Of a DNA stretch of 64,000 bases, positions 9,748-21,129 are shown one piece after another. Every line of letters begins with the position of its first letter. Positions within the stretch are counted from its first letter, which is position 1. The stretch is from Hofstenia miamia (taxonomy: Eukaryota > Xenacoelomorpha > Acoela). Both the position numbers and the translations under genes were made by a program. The stretch spans positions 1,215,465 through 1,279,464 of the forward strand of contig SCFE01000028.1 of assembly GCA_004352715.1 (NCBI GenBank), written 5' to 3'. Under the pieces are notes generated by a model. The model searched no databases, was not told the DNA's origin, and saw nothing but the letters and a program-made list of their open reading frames with translations.

Positions 9748-11591
9748 TAATTGTCGTTTTAATAATTTGCAATTCCAAGCTCGTTCACCAATGAATTCTG
9801 AATTCCAATTTGTCTAAGTTGAAATCTTTAAAAAAACTTCAAGATTTAACCTCTACAAACTAGTGTGATATAGCTTGTTAGTGTCATTTAACAAATTTTA
9901 ACTGCATCTACCTTGTTTGTGGTGATATAACAGAGCAGTAATTTTATTATTTTGTTTTTAAATGGTCATTCGTAATTTATGTTCTCATCCGAACTACAAC
10001 TCGAAGTTTTCAATATTCAAACTGATATCTGCAACCTATTTTTTATTAACACAGATTATAAATATGAATGACCAATATTTTAATTATATTTCATTTGTAC
10101 AATTTGTTATTTCAATTTTATGAATTTGCGGTTTAATAAAATTGCTTGTTATATTCTTTTTCATAAACGTAGGAGAATCGCAAACCAAATCGATTGTCTT
10201 TGTTATGATATAATATTGGACAATTACATCTTCATGTTTATTTCACATTGCCAAAAATTTGTTATCAGAAGCTGTTCATGCTGCCTTTTCATAATTTCAA
10301 ATCGCTAAATATGTTTCATTCGATTTGGAATAGAAGTATCTTATACATGTATCCAAACGTTTTTTTAGAGATACAACCTGAATGCCCTTTTAAGGTGACT
10401 TTCGATATTTAAATTTCGCTATATTTTCTATTGTGGTTTAATATTATTTTTAATTGATTTGTGCATAGTTGTTATCAAGAACTATTTGCTTTTAAAGTTC
10501 TCTGTGTATTTGTGGTTTGATGGCTAAATTAAACCTCTTGCTCTATATCAGCTCAAACTTAATTATTCACACTGGTTAAGCTATTGCGCTTGGATTTGAA
10601 GAATATTCAAATTATTTTACTTCAATTTCTTCACATTCTACTATATAGCACATTTATCTTTTACAATTTTTGTTAAAGATTCCCAACCCTAGATGGCGTA
10701 GTATGTAAAACTATTAAAATTTCCATTGTTTTTTTTAGAAATATAATTTTCTTGAAATTGAAATATTGCTACAAATTCATTTGGCTATCTCTGTTGTTCA
10801 TTTTATTTCTATAAGCTAAAATGTTTACGAAATATTAGGAAATCATTAAATATTTATTTTGTAATAATATACACACATTACCATAATGCGAACAATTCGC
10901 AAATATTTTTCAATGATGCCACAAATATATTTTAAAATTTGTTAAGCAATGCTAAATAGCAAATACACAATACATTTAAAAATCATTTTATCTTTACTTT
11001 CTGTAAAGAAATTACCAATATCTTCACAGGTGATAATAACCTGGGTAACCATACGATTTGTTTTTTTCATGTACGTACAGAAGAATTAATTTTCATTAGC
11101 ATATTGAAATATAAAGTGATGCCACGACGATCAACTTGTGTGCACACTTATCAATAAGCAATGCTTATTCCAATTCCCGTAACAAGAAGTCTTTTGTATC
11201 GAATATAGTTTGAAGTGCTTAATGATGGCATAATATAATCAAAACCTGCCTACTGCTCAAGCAATATTCAGGCTATTTGGCATGTTATCAATAAACAATG
11301 CTTGTAAGTCAGCGTCCATTAGAAAATTCCTACAATTTCTAATCGCTCAATATGGATAAAAACCACTTTGCCACTCCATAATTTTTCAAGCGCGTTGGCA
11401 CTTCATACAAAAAAAGATTAGTTGATTAAACTATTATTATTACTAACCCAAGGGCAGAAACATTTGGATTTCCTTGTTTTTGTCTTGTTAACTAACATTT
11501 CAGTTGAGTTTTTTAATATTATAATGTTGCTACATTTCAAATATTATTTTAGTGTTTATAGCAAAGGTTTGCGAGTTTCTTATTCATAAAC
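9748..11591. other. 3' UTR and spacer between the two Rap2 genes
   Basis: The first ~220 bases after the Rap2-A stop align with those after the Rap2-B stop; for example AACTGCATCTACC and ATAACAGAGC are shared, at about 9901-9936 and 12467-12498. 10350-11075 is a second block shared with the 3' flank of copy B. The bases just before 11592 resemble those before 6452 (TAGT-TTTATAGC then TTTGYGA). No other gene is visible. Confidence 0.6.
10350..11075 (+). repeat. 3' flank block duplicated together with Rap2 (copy A side)
   Basis: The block aligns with 14725-15385. Shared landmarks are AGATACAACCTGAATGCCC/AGATATAATCTGAATACC, AATTGATTTGTGCA/AATTGATGTGTGCA, CCTAGATGGCGTA/CCTAGATGACGTA and GAAATTACCAATATCTTC/GAAATTACCGAGTTCTTC. 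The divergence is substantial, so this is an old segmental duplication and not an assembly artefact. Confidence 0.7.
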
Positions 11592-12340
11592 ATGAAGCAC
11601 TATAATGTTGTAATGTTGGGAGAGACTGGAGTTGGGAAATCCTCAATAAGCCGACGTTTAGCTATCGGCACTTTTACGGAACTAATTAATCCAAATATTG
11701 GAGATTTTCATAAGAAAATCGTTTCAGTTGAGCAATATTGTTTTCGGCTAAAAATCTTAGACACTACCGGTACTAAGAAAATTTCATCAAAGTTAAAGCG
11801 TTATGTAGAGACTGGAAATGGCTTTATATTGGTTTATAGCGTAATCAATAAACAAACATTTTGGGAAGTCAGTGAGCTCCGAGATTATATTCTCAAAGCT
11901 CAGCGTTCATTTCATGACTACCATGTACCAATAGTTGTTGTTGGGAATAAGGTAAATGAATTGTTTTATCTCAACCCTTTATTAACAGCTTACTCCACTA
12001 ACTTTTTAACAATTGTTTGTTCTTGGTACAACTTTTGCATATGAATTTGTTCTTTTTTTTGAAATTTTAGGTTTTATGTAAAAACCAAATAAATGATTTT
12101 ATTAGTTTAATACACAATGTAAAATTCACAATTTAGGTCGATCTTGCTGATCAAAGGCGTGAAGTGAGTTTTGATATGGTGGATCAAATGGCCAGTGAGG
12201 GTAACTTTACTTTTTTTGAGACATCAGCTAAAACAGGAGATAACATTCGTAACGCTTTTTGGGAAATTATTCAAAAAATTCTTAGATGTACGCATTGTGC
12301 AAATTCTATCAATGATGATCCCAGGTGCTCCATTATGTAA
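11592..12340 (+). CDS. Rap2-derived small GTPase, copy B, with altered switch regions (two exons)
   Basis: The exons are 11592-11951 (120 codons, AAG|gtaaat) and 12137-12340 (cacaatttag|GTC, stop TAA 12338-12340), 187 aa. The 185-bp intron falls exactly where copy A is split (GNK|VDL). The guanine-binding parts are kept: GETGVGKS (10-17), DTTG (57-60), NKVD and ETSAK. Key switch residues differ from Rap2: G12 is T, T35 is N (NPNIGDF), E37 is G, A59 is T, and EQF after T61 is KKI. Family knowledge says T35 binds magnesium in the GTP state and residues 12 and 59 govern hydrolysis, so signalling is probably abnormal. That is inference. The C terminus ends CSIM, a CAAX box whose Met favours farnesyl. 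The frame is fully open, which argues against a simple pseudogene. Confidence 0.82.
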
Positions 12341-13255
12341 AAATTTGTGTGTAAAATATTCTTCTTTTATAAGCTAGTTCACCAGTCATTTTGTGAAAAC
12401 TTGGATTTTATCCATACTAACCGGAGTGATCTAGCTTGTAGCGAATCACTTAGCACATTTTAACTGCATCTACCTCATTCTTGTGTATATAACAGAGCTT
12501 TATTTTTATTAATTTATAATCTGGATTTTTATTATGAATAAATGGAAATTTTAACATTTTATCACAGTATTTCTACCATTGCTTTACATTTGTTTTCCAT
12601 TGGCTTCTTTACCATAACTTAGATAAAATATTTATAACAGACATCATTATAAGTAACATCTGAGGAAGTCTTTTTTGATCATCATGCAAACTATTAGAAT
12701 TGCATTTTTGGTCACTTTTGTTAGAAACATGGTTCTATATGATAATTTGATTTCCGATTGAAGATACGGACTGTTCCAATTGTAATAGACATTAGCTTCA
12801 TGATCTGGCAAAATAATTTGTTATTCAAAGAAAGTTTAGAGTTTTTTGAGAGCTGCATAATATGGTTTCATAATATTGCTTCTCTGTAACTTCATTTAAT
12901 ACATTCTTTTTTTGCAGAAATCAACATCTTTTACTGTCTCCCTGCTATTGTTTTATTACTGTTTGAATTGTAGCTAGTTTTGTTTAGCATGCAACAGTGC
13001 TTGGTATTCTCATACTTAGAGTCTGGGTAATTGGTTTCTTTAATGAATAATCGATAAAGCGATAAGCACCCCATGTATTATTTAAGAATTTTGAATTTTT
13101 TTAATGTAAATCAGAAGCTTATTTTAATTTGAAGCAATACACTGCAGTGAATGAAATTTTTCACATCTAATTGTTTTCGATCTGAGTCGATATAATGTAC
13201 CAATTTGTTGAGATTCATCATTTGCAATGGTTTCAATCAAGTTTTTGTGATCTTG
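12341..13255. other. 3' UTR and flank of Rap2-B, no further gene
   Basis: The first part is the conserved 3' UTR. The remainder is AT-rich and I see no coding frame, inverted ends or RNA gene in it. Confidence 0.4.
12537..12542 (+). terminator. AATAAA polyadenylation signal candidate for Rap2-B
   Basis: AATAAA lies about 200 bases after the copy B stop, just beyond the 3' UTR stretch that is conserved between the two copies. Confidence 0.4.
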
Positions 13256-13262
13256 TAACGCT

Positions 13263-13916
13263 TAGGGTTTCCACTTTGTCACTTTTGATCATTTTAAACA
13301 CTTTTTTTAAATAACTTTAAGTCATTTTGGTCACTTTTTTCTTCATTGATTTAAATTTTTTTAACCTTTAACTGCCAGAGGACTTTTTAAAAAATTTTCA
13401 TAATAGTTTAAAAAGATTTTTAGTGCTTATAGCGCAAAAACTATTAATGCTATGCTGAATCTTTCTTTTTTGCTCTAAATCCGGCACTGTCCCATCGAGG
13501 CCTTGCGACCTCCGATATCTTGCATATATCAAGAAACAATCAAAGTTTGCTGTTGCTTCCATGGGCTTAAACCTTTATAAATACTTGAATATTAGGTATG
13601 GGGAGACTTTTAATCTATTTCAAAAATCCGACATTTTCAAAGAAAATTTGTTAATCTTTTCAACTACTTCATCCACAACCATACACTTTAATTGGACTTT
13701 CCAACAAACTGTCATAATGGAGGAATAAGAAAACAATTGTTATAAATTCCAAACGAAAACATTTCGAAATTGAATGGTAATCGAAAAAATTCCTCTTACA
13801 ACACCGGGCTTCGGCCCAATCCCTCCCTTTGTCTGGCAGACAATTTCTTTAAAACAGGCTCTTCTATATCCAAAATTACTTGGTCCGTTTTTTCTTGAAT
13901 GAAGTGGCAACCCTGA
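13263..13916. mobile_element. hAT-type element, 654 bp, non-autonomous
   Basis: The inverted ends TAGGGTTTCCACTT (13263) and TCAGGGTTGCCACTT (inverted from 13916) are typical of hAT transposons. The flanks share TAACGCT at 13256-13262 and 13917-13923, 7 of the expected 8 bp. The interior has no transposase motif. It lies in the region that separates Rap2-B from its duplicated 3' flank block and so explains part of the extra length on the copy B side. Confidence 0.7.
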
Positions 13917-14129
13917 TAACGCTAAATTTGAGTACAATGCATACGTTCAATTTTCTGTATGTTTTTTTAAATAACTTTATTAACATTTCCTACATTTCCT
14001 GACTACATTGCACATATTTACATGTTTACATATTTTAATGTTTATACATTTTTACAAAGTTTAACAAATATATACAATAAGACAAGTAAAAAACAAAGCT
14101 AGCTACGCCACTAATCATAAAAATTAAAA

Positions 14130-14490
14130 AATAAATAAAAAAAGTGTTAAAACAAATACGTCTTAAACTTAGTAGTTTCGCCCACGTTTTGTTTCTTATT
14201 ATAACTAAAGATGTATTGATCAGCTAGTAAATTTTCATTTAGTAATTTCTAAAATTTTCTTATAGTTGGAGCCTTCCGTGTTTCCAGTTTCAATTTGTTC
14301 CACATGCGACAGACGTTTGCGATATATGATGAATTCCAGTATTTGCATTTTATTAAGGTGTTATTCATTAAGCGAAGTGACCTTTTCTTTACATTTATGG
14401 ATTTCTTTAGAAAACTATTTCCTCGGTTTAAGTCATGTATGCATTTGTACGTGCTTAAAATTTGCTAAATCACTAGTTTTGGTATAACCT
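14130..14490 (-). pseudogene. LINE C-terminal fragment
   Basis: Minus-strand reading gives FLKKSINVKKRSLRLMNNT, then YWNSSYIANVCRMWNKLKLE and TRKAPTIRKF. The order (short basic stretch, then R-x-WN-x-L and AP-S/T-x-x-x-F) matches the end of the reverse transcriptase ORF of CR1/Jockey-type LINEs. Stops and frameshifts interrupt it. Confidence 0.5.
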
Positions 14491-14724
14491 CGATCGATTT
14501 CGTTAACAAAAGCATTTGTATCTTAAGTACCAAAACCTTTTCTCAATGGTATTCGTTTTATAAGTTTATCAAATAACGGTTAAATTCCTCATTTCCTATC
14601 AAGTGTAGTCTCCAAGTTCGTCGAATGAGGCAATTCTAGTAGGATTTTATACGGTAGATATCAATAGAAAATAACAATATCATTAATATGGAAATAAAAA
14701 TTTTGTATATCAAAATTCGCCAGC

Positions 14725-15385
14725 ATCCAACAACCCCTTTTTAGATATAATCTGAATACCATTTTGAGGTGCCTTTCAATATTAAAACTTCTATTTAACA
14801 ACTTAAATATCAATAGAATTTGATTTTTTACATGCTTTCACTCTGTTTTCTATTGTGTTGTAATATTTTTAATTGATGTGTGCAGTTGTCATCAGGTATT
14901 TGGTATTTGCAATGTCCTTTGTGCATTTGTGATTTGATTTCTAAATTAAGCCTCTTGCGGAAACTAAATCATTCACACTGATTTCAAATTCTTGAATTTT
15001 CACGATAATTTTTACAGTTTTGTCAAATATTCCCAATCCTAGATGACGTAATGTATACAACTAATAAGACCTAATTTCTTCCCATTGTTATTTTTCAAAA
15101 ATTGATTTCTCTAAATATGTTTGGCTATCTTTCTTGTACTTTTTTCTATAATGTATTATATTTACGAAATATTTAAATCATTGATATTTATTTTATAGTA
15201 AGATACTGTAATACCCATACTTAAGAAATATTTTTTAATGATTATACAATAAAATTTCAAGTACTCCCATTAAAAATAAACAATATATTTAAAAATTATG
15301 GTGTCTTCATTTTATGTGAAGAAATTACCGAGTTCTTCCGAAGTAAAAATAACCTATACGATTAATTTATTGTTTTATGCAATTA
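14725..15385 (+). repeat. 3' flank block duplicated together with Rap2 (copy B side)
   Basis: This is the partner of 10350-11075. It lies about 2.4 kb past the Rap2-B stop, against about 0.6 kb for copy A. Insertion of the hAT element and the LINE fragment between 12.7 and 14.5 kb accounts for much of the difference. Confidence 0.7.
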
Positions 15386-16985
15386 TGTTAAGACTCTGTG
15401 ACTTCAAAATTTTTAGTTTCAAGCTGAGTTTGAGCGAACCATAATATTCCGGGCGATTTCAATATTGGCCTTTCTCAATCCAATTAACAAAAATATCCAT
15501 AGCTCAAGTTAAGATCTGAATCTATTTGAAAACCATCACACAATGAATTAAAAAATACATTTTCAAACAAGCCTATTAAGTGTCCCTGTAAGTAATCAAT
15601 AATCAAATAAATTGAATTCCATTTTAATCACTTAAAAATTAGCATTTTGTATTCTGTCATTTTGCACCATTCGTAATAGACACATTTCTCGAAGTAAGCC
15701 TATCAAAAGTTCAGATATTTAAAAATAAATGTCTGCCACATGATATTGTTTAAATTTACCATCTTCTTATAGAAGATTGTCAGCGTAACTAGGAAGAATA
15801 TCTGCACTGGCTCTGTAACTTTTTTTAAAAATATTTATTTTACATGACATCATAATACGAAAAATGGATAAAAACCATATCCATAGTAGTAATTCAATTT
15901 CAAATCCCAAAAAAATTTCATATATTTTATCCATTAGCATGCACCATTAACAAAAACAATAAAATGTATAATTTTATAAGAAACAGCAGATATAATAGTT
16001 TATATTGTCTGTTTAAAATTAGTGCAAATTTCCTATTTCTTGTATTGCTTCTTGTCGCTTTATATTGGCACAATTTTTGCTTGTTATCTTCAAATGTTAC
16101 AGGGGTTTTTTAAATTTATAATGGTTTCTTCAAAATCAATTTAAACTACTATAACTCGGGCACTAAAAAAGATATTCCAATTCTGAAAGTACCCTAAAAT
16201 AGTGGGATGTCTTTTCTTAATTTGCACTTTTGAATCCCAGATCGCGAACCTTTGCTCCAAATCTCCATTCCCAGCATTTGCTCGCAATTAATTTTAACTT
16301 TGTGTTTGAAATGGGTAGTCTATTTAAAGACAAATAGCTGGTCTTTACAAATTTTGATTCGATTAGCATTGGGAATAGAAAAATTTTGAAAGCCTTGAAG
16401 AAATATGTATCTTTAAAGTAGAACTTGGCTATGTTAATGGGCTCTAAATGGAAAATCGTCTATTTACATAGAAAATGTTCAGTCTTTTCTTTCATTACAA
16501 ATAGCCTAATTTAATTTTAAGAGAACAAATTTGTGATTTAATTACAAGAAAATAATTTGATGTAGGATTTTTAAATATGTATGATACATATTTAAATAAT
16601 CATGTAAAGAAGCATGTAGCCATTTGTTAAATCATGATTCCAAAATTAATACTAACAAAGGCTTTATATGTGGTTAGCGTGGAATAAAAATTGTACAAGA
16701 ATAAATGCCTTCAAATCTAGAACTAGTAATCGATTGTAAACATTCAATGATTTTTAATGTTATTTCCAAATGTTTTAATTTGTATTGAGGTCTATCATGG
16801 CCCACGTAAATGATTTACGGTCGCCATGGGTTTATTACAAAATTGCTATTTGAAATATCGTAGCAAAAGAGCTTTTGCAATTTTTTCAGCGTTATCGACT
16901 TCCGACGTAATATAGCTAACTGTACACACTTAGGCATCTGTTGAACTATTGCCTTTATATGCAAAGTGTATTAGATCCTTAGTCT
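15386..16985. other. AT-rich stretch, nothing recognised
   Basis: No coding frame longer than background, no inverted ends and no tandem array were visible on either strand. Confidence 0.35.
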
Positions 16986-16989
16986 AGTA

Positions 16990-17900
16990 ATGGTGTTATG
17001 GTAATGTGTATTTTGGAATGGGCGTAGCGTGAGGTTTCTTCCAATTTATCGGTATACAACCATTCAACAAGTCTTGCTTTGAAAATTTCGTGGTAGTATT
17101 AGTGAGTAAGGTTATTGGGACATTGATAGTATACCCACGCTGTAATTTTTCATTGGCCTTTGATATTTTGCATTCACATTCTTTATTACTTCCTTTGTGT
17201 TAAAAAATTCTTATCCGAGGACAGTGTACTATGGAAACTGGCAAGCTTCAAATTGTCAGTTAATTGTTAAATCTCGTAGAAAAATTATTAAATTCATTCG
17301 CTTCTTGTAAACGTATTTACTTTTTCTTTCTTTTTGTGCGGTTTTATATTTTGCTAAGTATTTCTTGCTTCGCGATGCTTTTGTTATGTCTAATATAATG
17401 TTGCACAACTTTTTGAAATTTGTTTCTGAATCTTTCGCTTATAGCTCTTCTTTTGTTTCACCGACATATTAAGATCTTCTGACAATGCGTCAGTTCACTT
17501 ATCAACGTTATTATTTTAGGCATCTTCCAGTCAGAAGTTTCTACCTGGTATCTACTTCTATCCGTATTTCTACTATTTTAATTCATTGCAATAACTTAAT
17601 GTCCCCAAAATTTTGGGGAATATGGATATATCAGTATTAGGCTGATAGCTAAATGATGTTTTATTTCTGCATTTCCAAGTAATGGAATTAAATTGATTGT
17701 AGAGGTTGGAGTTGCTAGGATAAGTAACATCTAGTTGTCTGTCAGACAGAGCTGTGAAAGTAAAGTTTGTGATACATTCTTCAAAAGGAAGTTCTTTCCT
17801 ATCGCTTTAATTCTGCGATTGTTTGCATCACCACCTATTATCAGTCATTTTTCTGAACACAATGATAGACGTTTAAAACAAGCGCGGTGGGGTAAACCGA
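16990..17900 (-). pseudogene. LINE reverse transcriptase fragment (fingers region)
   Basis: Minus-strand frames give a long open piece near 17100-17000 containing KQDLLNGCIPINWKKPHATP followed by IPKYT. This is the 'G-x-IP-x-x-WK-x-x-x-x-PI-K' signature at the start of the LINE RT domain. Upstream (17450-17350) there is a basic piece RRAISERFRNKFQKVVQHY, typical of the linker before RT. Stops are frequent and the copy is dead. A further open stretch to about 17900 may be the endonuclease-RT linker but is not diagnostic. Confidence 0.55.
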
Positions 17901-18153
17901 TGGCAAATGATTGGGTTAGCAATTAATAACATTGATTTCAAGGCCTGGAACGACGCAGAAAACACAAAATCAGGTTTATTGATGCACCAGTGCTTAGCAA
18001 TATAAGTTATGTCTTTCATTGAAAGTAGTAATATCATATCAAATCGAAACATTTAACAGGATCTAAGTTTAAGAACACAAATATTATTTATTTTACTTTC
18101 CTCTAACAAGAACTTTGGTTTTCCACAGACAACAATTGCTTCCAGCTTTTTAG

Positions 18154-18402
18154 CACTAGAAAGCCCAGACTGGGTCATATGACTCAAAAACATTTTCAAA
18201 TCCGTTCAGTTAATTGTGTTTACGGAGAATAACAGCAGCGCTTTAAGATTTTTATTTATTATCATAGTTGAAAAAATGCTAAGAAGAAATATTTATAAAA
18301 TTAAAATTCATTAAGTGCTAGTCTTATGCTCCTTAGTCATTATTAATTGGACGGGTTTGGAAATGTTTTTGAGACGTATGGCTCAGCCTAAGTCTTCTAG
18401 TG
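18154..18402. mobile_element. Possible decayed piggyBac-like MITE
   Basis: CACTAGAAAGCCC at 18154 and the inverted TCTTCTAGTG ending at 18402 resemble the ends of the clearer element at 22450-22661. The flanking tetramers are TTAG and TTAC instead of TTAA, so the element would be old. Confidence 0.4.
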
Positions 18403-18439
18403 TTACATTTAGAGATCAATCTGTTGATATTATTGTCGG

Positions 18440-18790
18440 AGTTGATGATTCTGTTGGGCACAATTTTCTCATTGCAAAGCACATATTTTCCCAATTCCTA
18501 GCAATCGCCCGCTTACAATATTCCGCAGCGGCAACACGTCGCTCCTTATTGCCACCAGATAATTCATAAGGTATCCACTTCATTGCAACGATCTCAATTT
18601 CACTTGATCATTAAACACGCGATGTGTGCTAATACCAACAGTCTCTGCAACCGTTTCTACCCAGAATGTGGAATTTCTTCAATCAGATACTTTAATAACA
18701 CAATATTTTGATCAATGGGCGCACTTTTTCTTACTTTCAGCATCAAGAGCTCGTCTATTTGTTAAGGATTCTTTTTCATCACTAGCATTT
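18440..18790 (-). pseudogene. Mariner-type transposase fragment
   Basis: Minus-strand reading gives VETVAETVGISTHRVFNDQ near 18660-18610 (second helix-turn-helix, compare AETVGIS-x-x-R-V-x), then WIPYELSGGNKERRVAAAEY near 18575-18510, which is the mariner 'W-V/I-P-x-EL-T' linker. The catalytic region that should follow is lost. A single stop separates the two parts. Confidence 0.65.
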
Positions 18791-19229
18791 TTCACTTAAT
18801 GGTACACCGTGCTTCCACCAACATTTCACCCACATCTTCCTGATTTCCTAATAAATTTTAGGTAGGAAAAATACCTAATTGCCTTTGTGTTTCCACATAA
18901 AATCGTATTTCTCATTAGAAGGCTTTATTATTGTAATGTAAAACGCAGATGAGAGAATTATTGCAATGCAGGCTCGAAATATTCATTATTGAATTATTGA
19001 TTTTTTGAAGTTGTCAGTAATCCTTTTATTGGCTGTATTAAATGTTTGTCAGTTACTACGAATGTGCTATACTTAATTTTACACTACAGCAGTTCATAAT
19101 GAAAATATGATACTTTAATTTTTTCCATAATATGAAACCTTTTTGATATTTAATTGAAGAAGCAGCTATTGTTTAAATTTAATGAATTTTAAGCAAATGT
19201 CTTTAAGAAACGAAGTTTATTTTCAAGAT

Positions 19230-19625
19230 TCCATGTGAGGTTTTTTGGAGAATAAACAGCATCACTGTCGATTTATAGGAGCCATAAGAATATGCTAGTT
19301 GCCTAGCTGGCTGCCAATTCTGTCTTTACACCGAATTTTGAATTCATTTTCACAATTGAGTTTAAATTTTTTAGATTCATTTTATTAGGAGTGAATATTG
19401 CAAACTAACTTCTCTGAATTTTCATTAAAATGTGATCCTAAAATATTCAGTTCATTGAAGAAATTTTGTTATCAAAACGGGATTTTTTGAATTAATAAGA
19501 TAAAAATCATCATCGTATTGTTATAGATCACTTTGAAATATTTCCTGCCATATATCGTTCACATAAAGAGAGAATAACAAAGGACAGGCATGGTTCTTAC
19601 ATGTGTGTAGTTGTTATTCTTTTGC
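19230..19625 (-). pseudogene. LINE reverse transcriptase fragment with motifs B' and C
   Basis: Minus-strand reading gives CPLLFSLYVNDIWQEIFQSD (19590-19532), corresponding to RT motif 'GPLLFxLYVNDI', followed after one stop by QYDDDF, the Y-x-DD catalytic motif. Weak LINE-like sequence continues to about 19230. Several stops follow. It belongs to a different copy from the fingers fragment at 16990-17900, because the order on the minus strand is reversed. Confidence 0.65.
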
Positions 19626-20394
19626 TATTTTCAGAAGTCTTTATTGATTTATTCTCTATAGGAGCTTAAATTTTCTTGTTCCAATTGCCCAAAAATCGAT
19701 GGTCTCTTCATAAAAATTTTATTTTTAGTGTTCATTAATGTTTTCAATTTACTTATGTATCGTACTTTGCATCAGACTCCAAGAGCGAATGCGATGAAAG
19801 CACTGTTGAAATGTTTTGGTTTTACATTTTCCAATTTACACAGATTGTGTAGAATTCATTGTAGTATGTTGATGTTGATATAACCATTTGCTTGTAAACG
19901 CTCCTTGAAATTGTCGACTTTAATAATATAATCTAGAGCTCAATAAGAACATGATAGATTCTTATATTCAGGAAAAGGCCTTGTATTAAAAAAATCAGCA
20001 CTCCGAAAATGCATCTAAGAAAAGATCTGACAAGATAAATTTCACGAAAGAATTATTGGGAAGCACTAAGAAACAATGTCAGAAATCTATATTTCAATCA
20101 TTAATAACCTCTTGTATGCTTTACAGGACATTGAAATATATTCGAGCATTAAAAATATTCTAATTTTCTTAAAAACACAATTTTTTAAATATTTTTGAAG
20201 AAAGTTTCCAATACAATTTTTTTGGGTATGGACATGAACTTTCGGCCCATTTGCAATTTTGACCGACATCTCTTGGAGTAAGCGTAAGAGATCCAAATGT
20301 TATTTATCCATTTGAATCGGATGTTGATATCATTGAACGAGGACACATATAAAATATATTTTTATCCGGAATTAATATTCAATTCTCAGAAAGT

Positions 20395-21115
20395 TCTGAT
20401 CGTCCCAAGTATTTAATAAAGGCTTTGAAATCTCCACGAAATCTGCTTATGACTTTTCTCAGATTAAATTGGACAATTATTTACAAACATTATTTTTAAT
20501 AACGCTTCTTATTAAGATATTTGAGTTCACAGTGCAAATTTTAACGGTCCATAAATTGGAGTGTCAATTTGCGAAATACTTAGGGCTGTGTGCGCTGATC
20601 TCTTACCGCATCAAGTGTTTACTTTTCGAATGGAACCATAGCATTGTGTACGTATTTTAAACATTTTGGTTGACTTTTCTACGATTTCGTGACACACTTC
20701 TAATGCAAATATGTGTATAGTATACACAATCAGATGCAATAGTTTATTACATACTTTATTAATCTAAGTCTGCTCAATTTAACCTTGCATAATAGAAACT
20801 TAAACATTTAATGCACCAAATTTCCTAGCATTTTACCCTGCCACAATTGCAGTACATCTCTATAATTGATTATGGCTGTTACGGAAGTGTAATCGGAATA
20901 TTTTGTTTATCCTTCTAAGCTACTCTTTAGAAACTACTCTTTCGGTCATTAACACATTAAGGCATATATTTAGTTGAGCACAGGATAAAGCTCTGCGCCT
21001 TAAAATTAAGAATTTATCTTTTACTTGAAAGGAATTCTTAAATTGTTGATTTTCTAGAAAATTATCTGAATTATGTAAAGCAGCATGTGTCTCAAAAAAG
21101 AGCATTAGAATATGA
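20395..21115 (+). pseudogene. Probable LINE RT thumb-region remnant
   Basis: Plus-strand frames give LECQFAKYLGL near 20560 (KYLG motif), then about 290 bases later SIIDYGCYGSV (20855-20890, compare IDYGCxxYGS) and KALRLKIKNLS near 20985. The order fits the C-terminal half of a Jockey-like LINE ORF. Stops and frame changes are many, so the call rests on motif order. Confidence 0.4.
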
Positions 21116-21129
21116 AAAGCCATGTTTAT

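Noticed and set aside
18315-18569. 84-codon plus-strand frame
   Set aside because: It overlaps the end of a MITE and is antisense to a mariner remnant.
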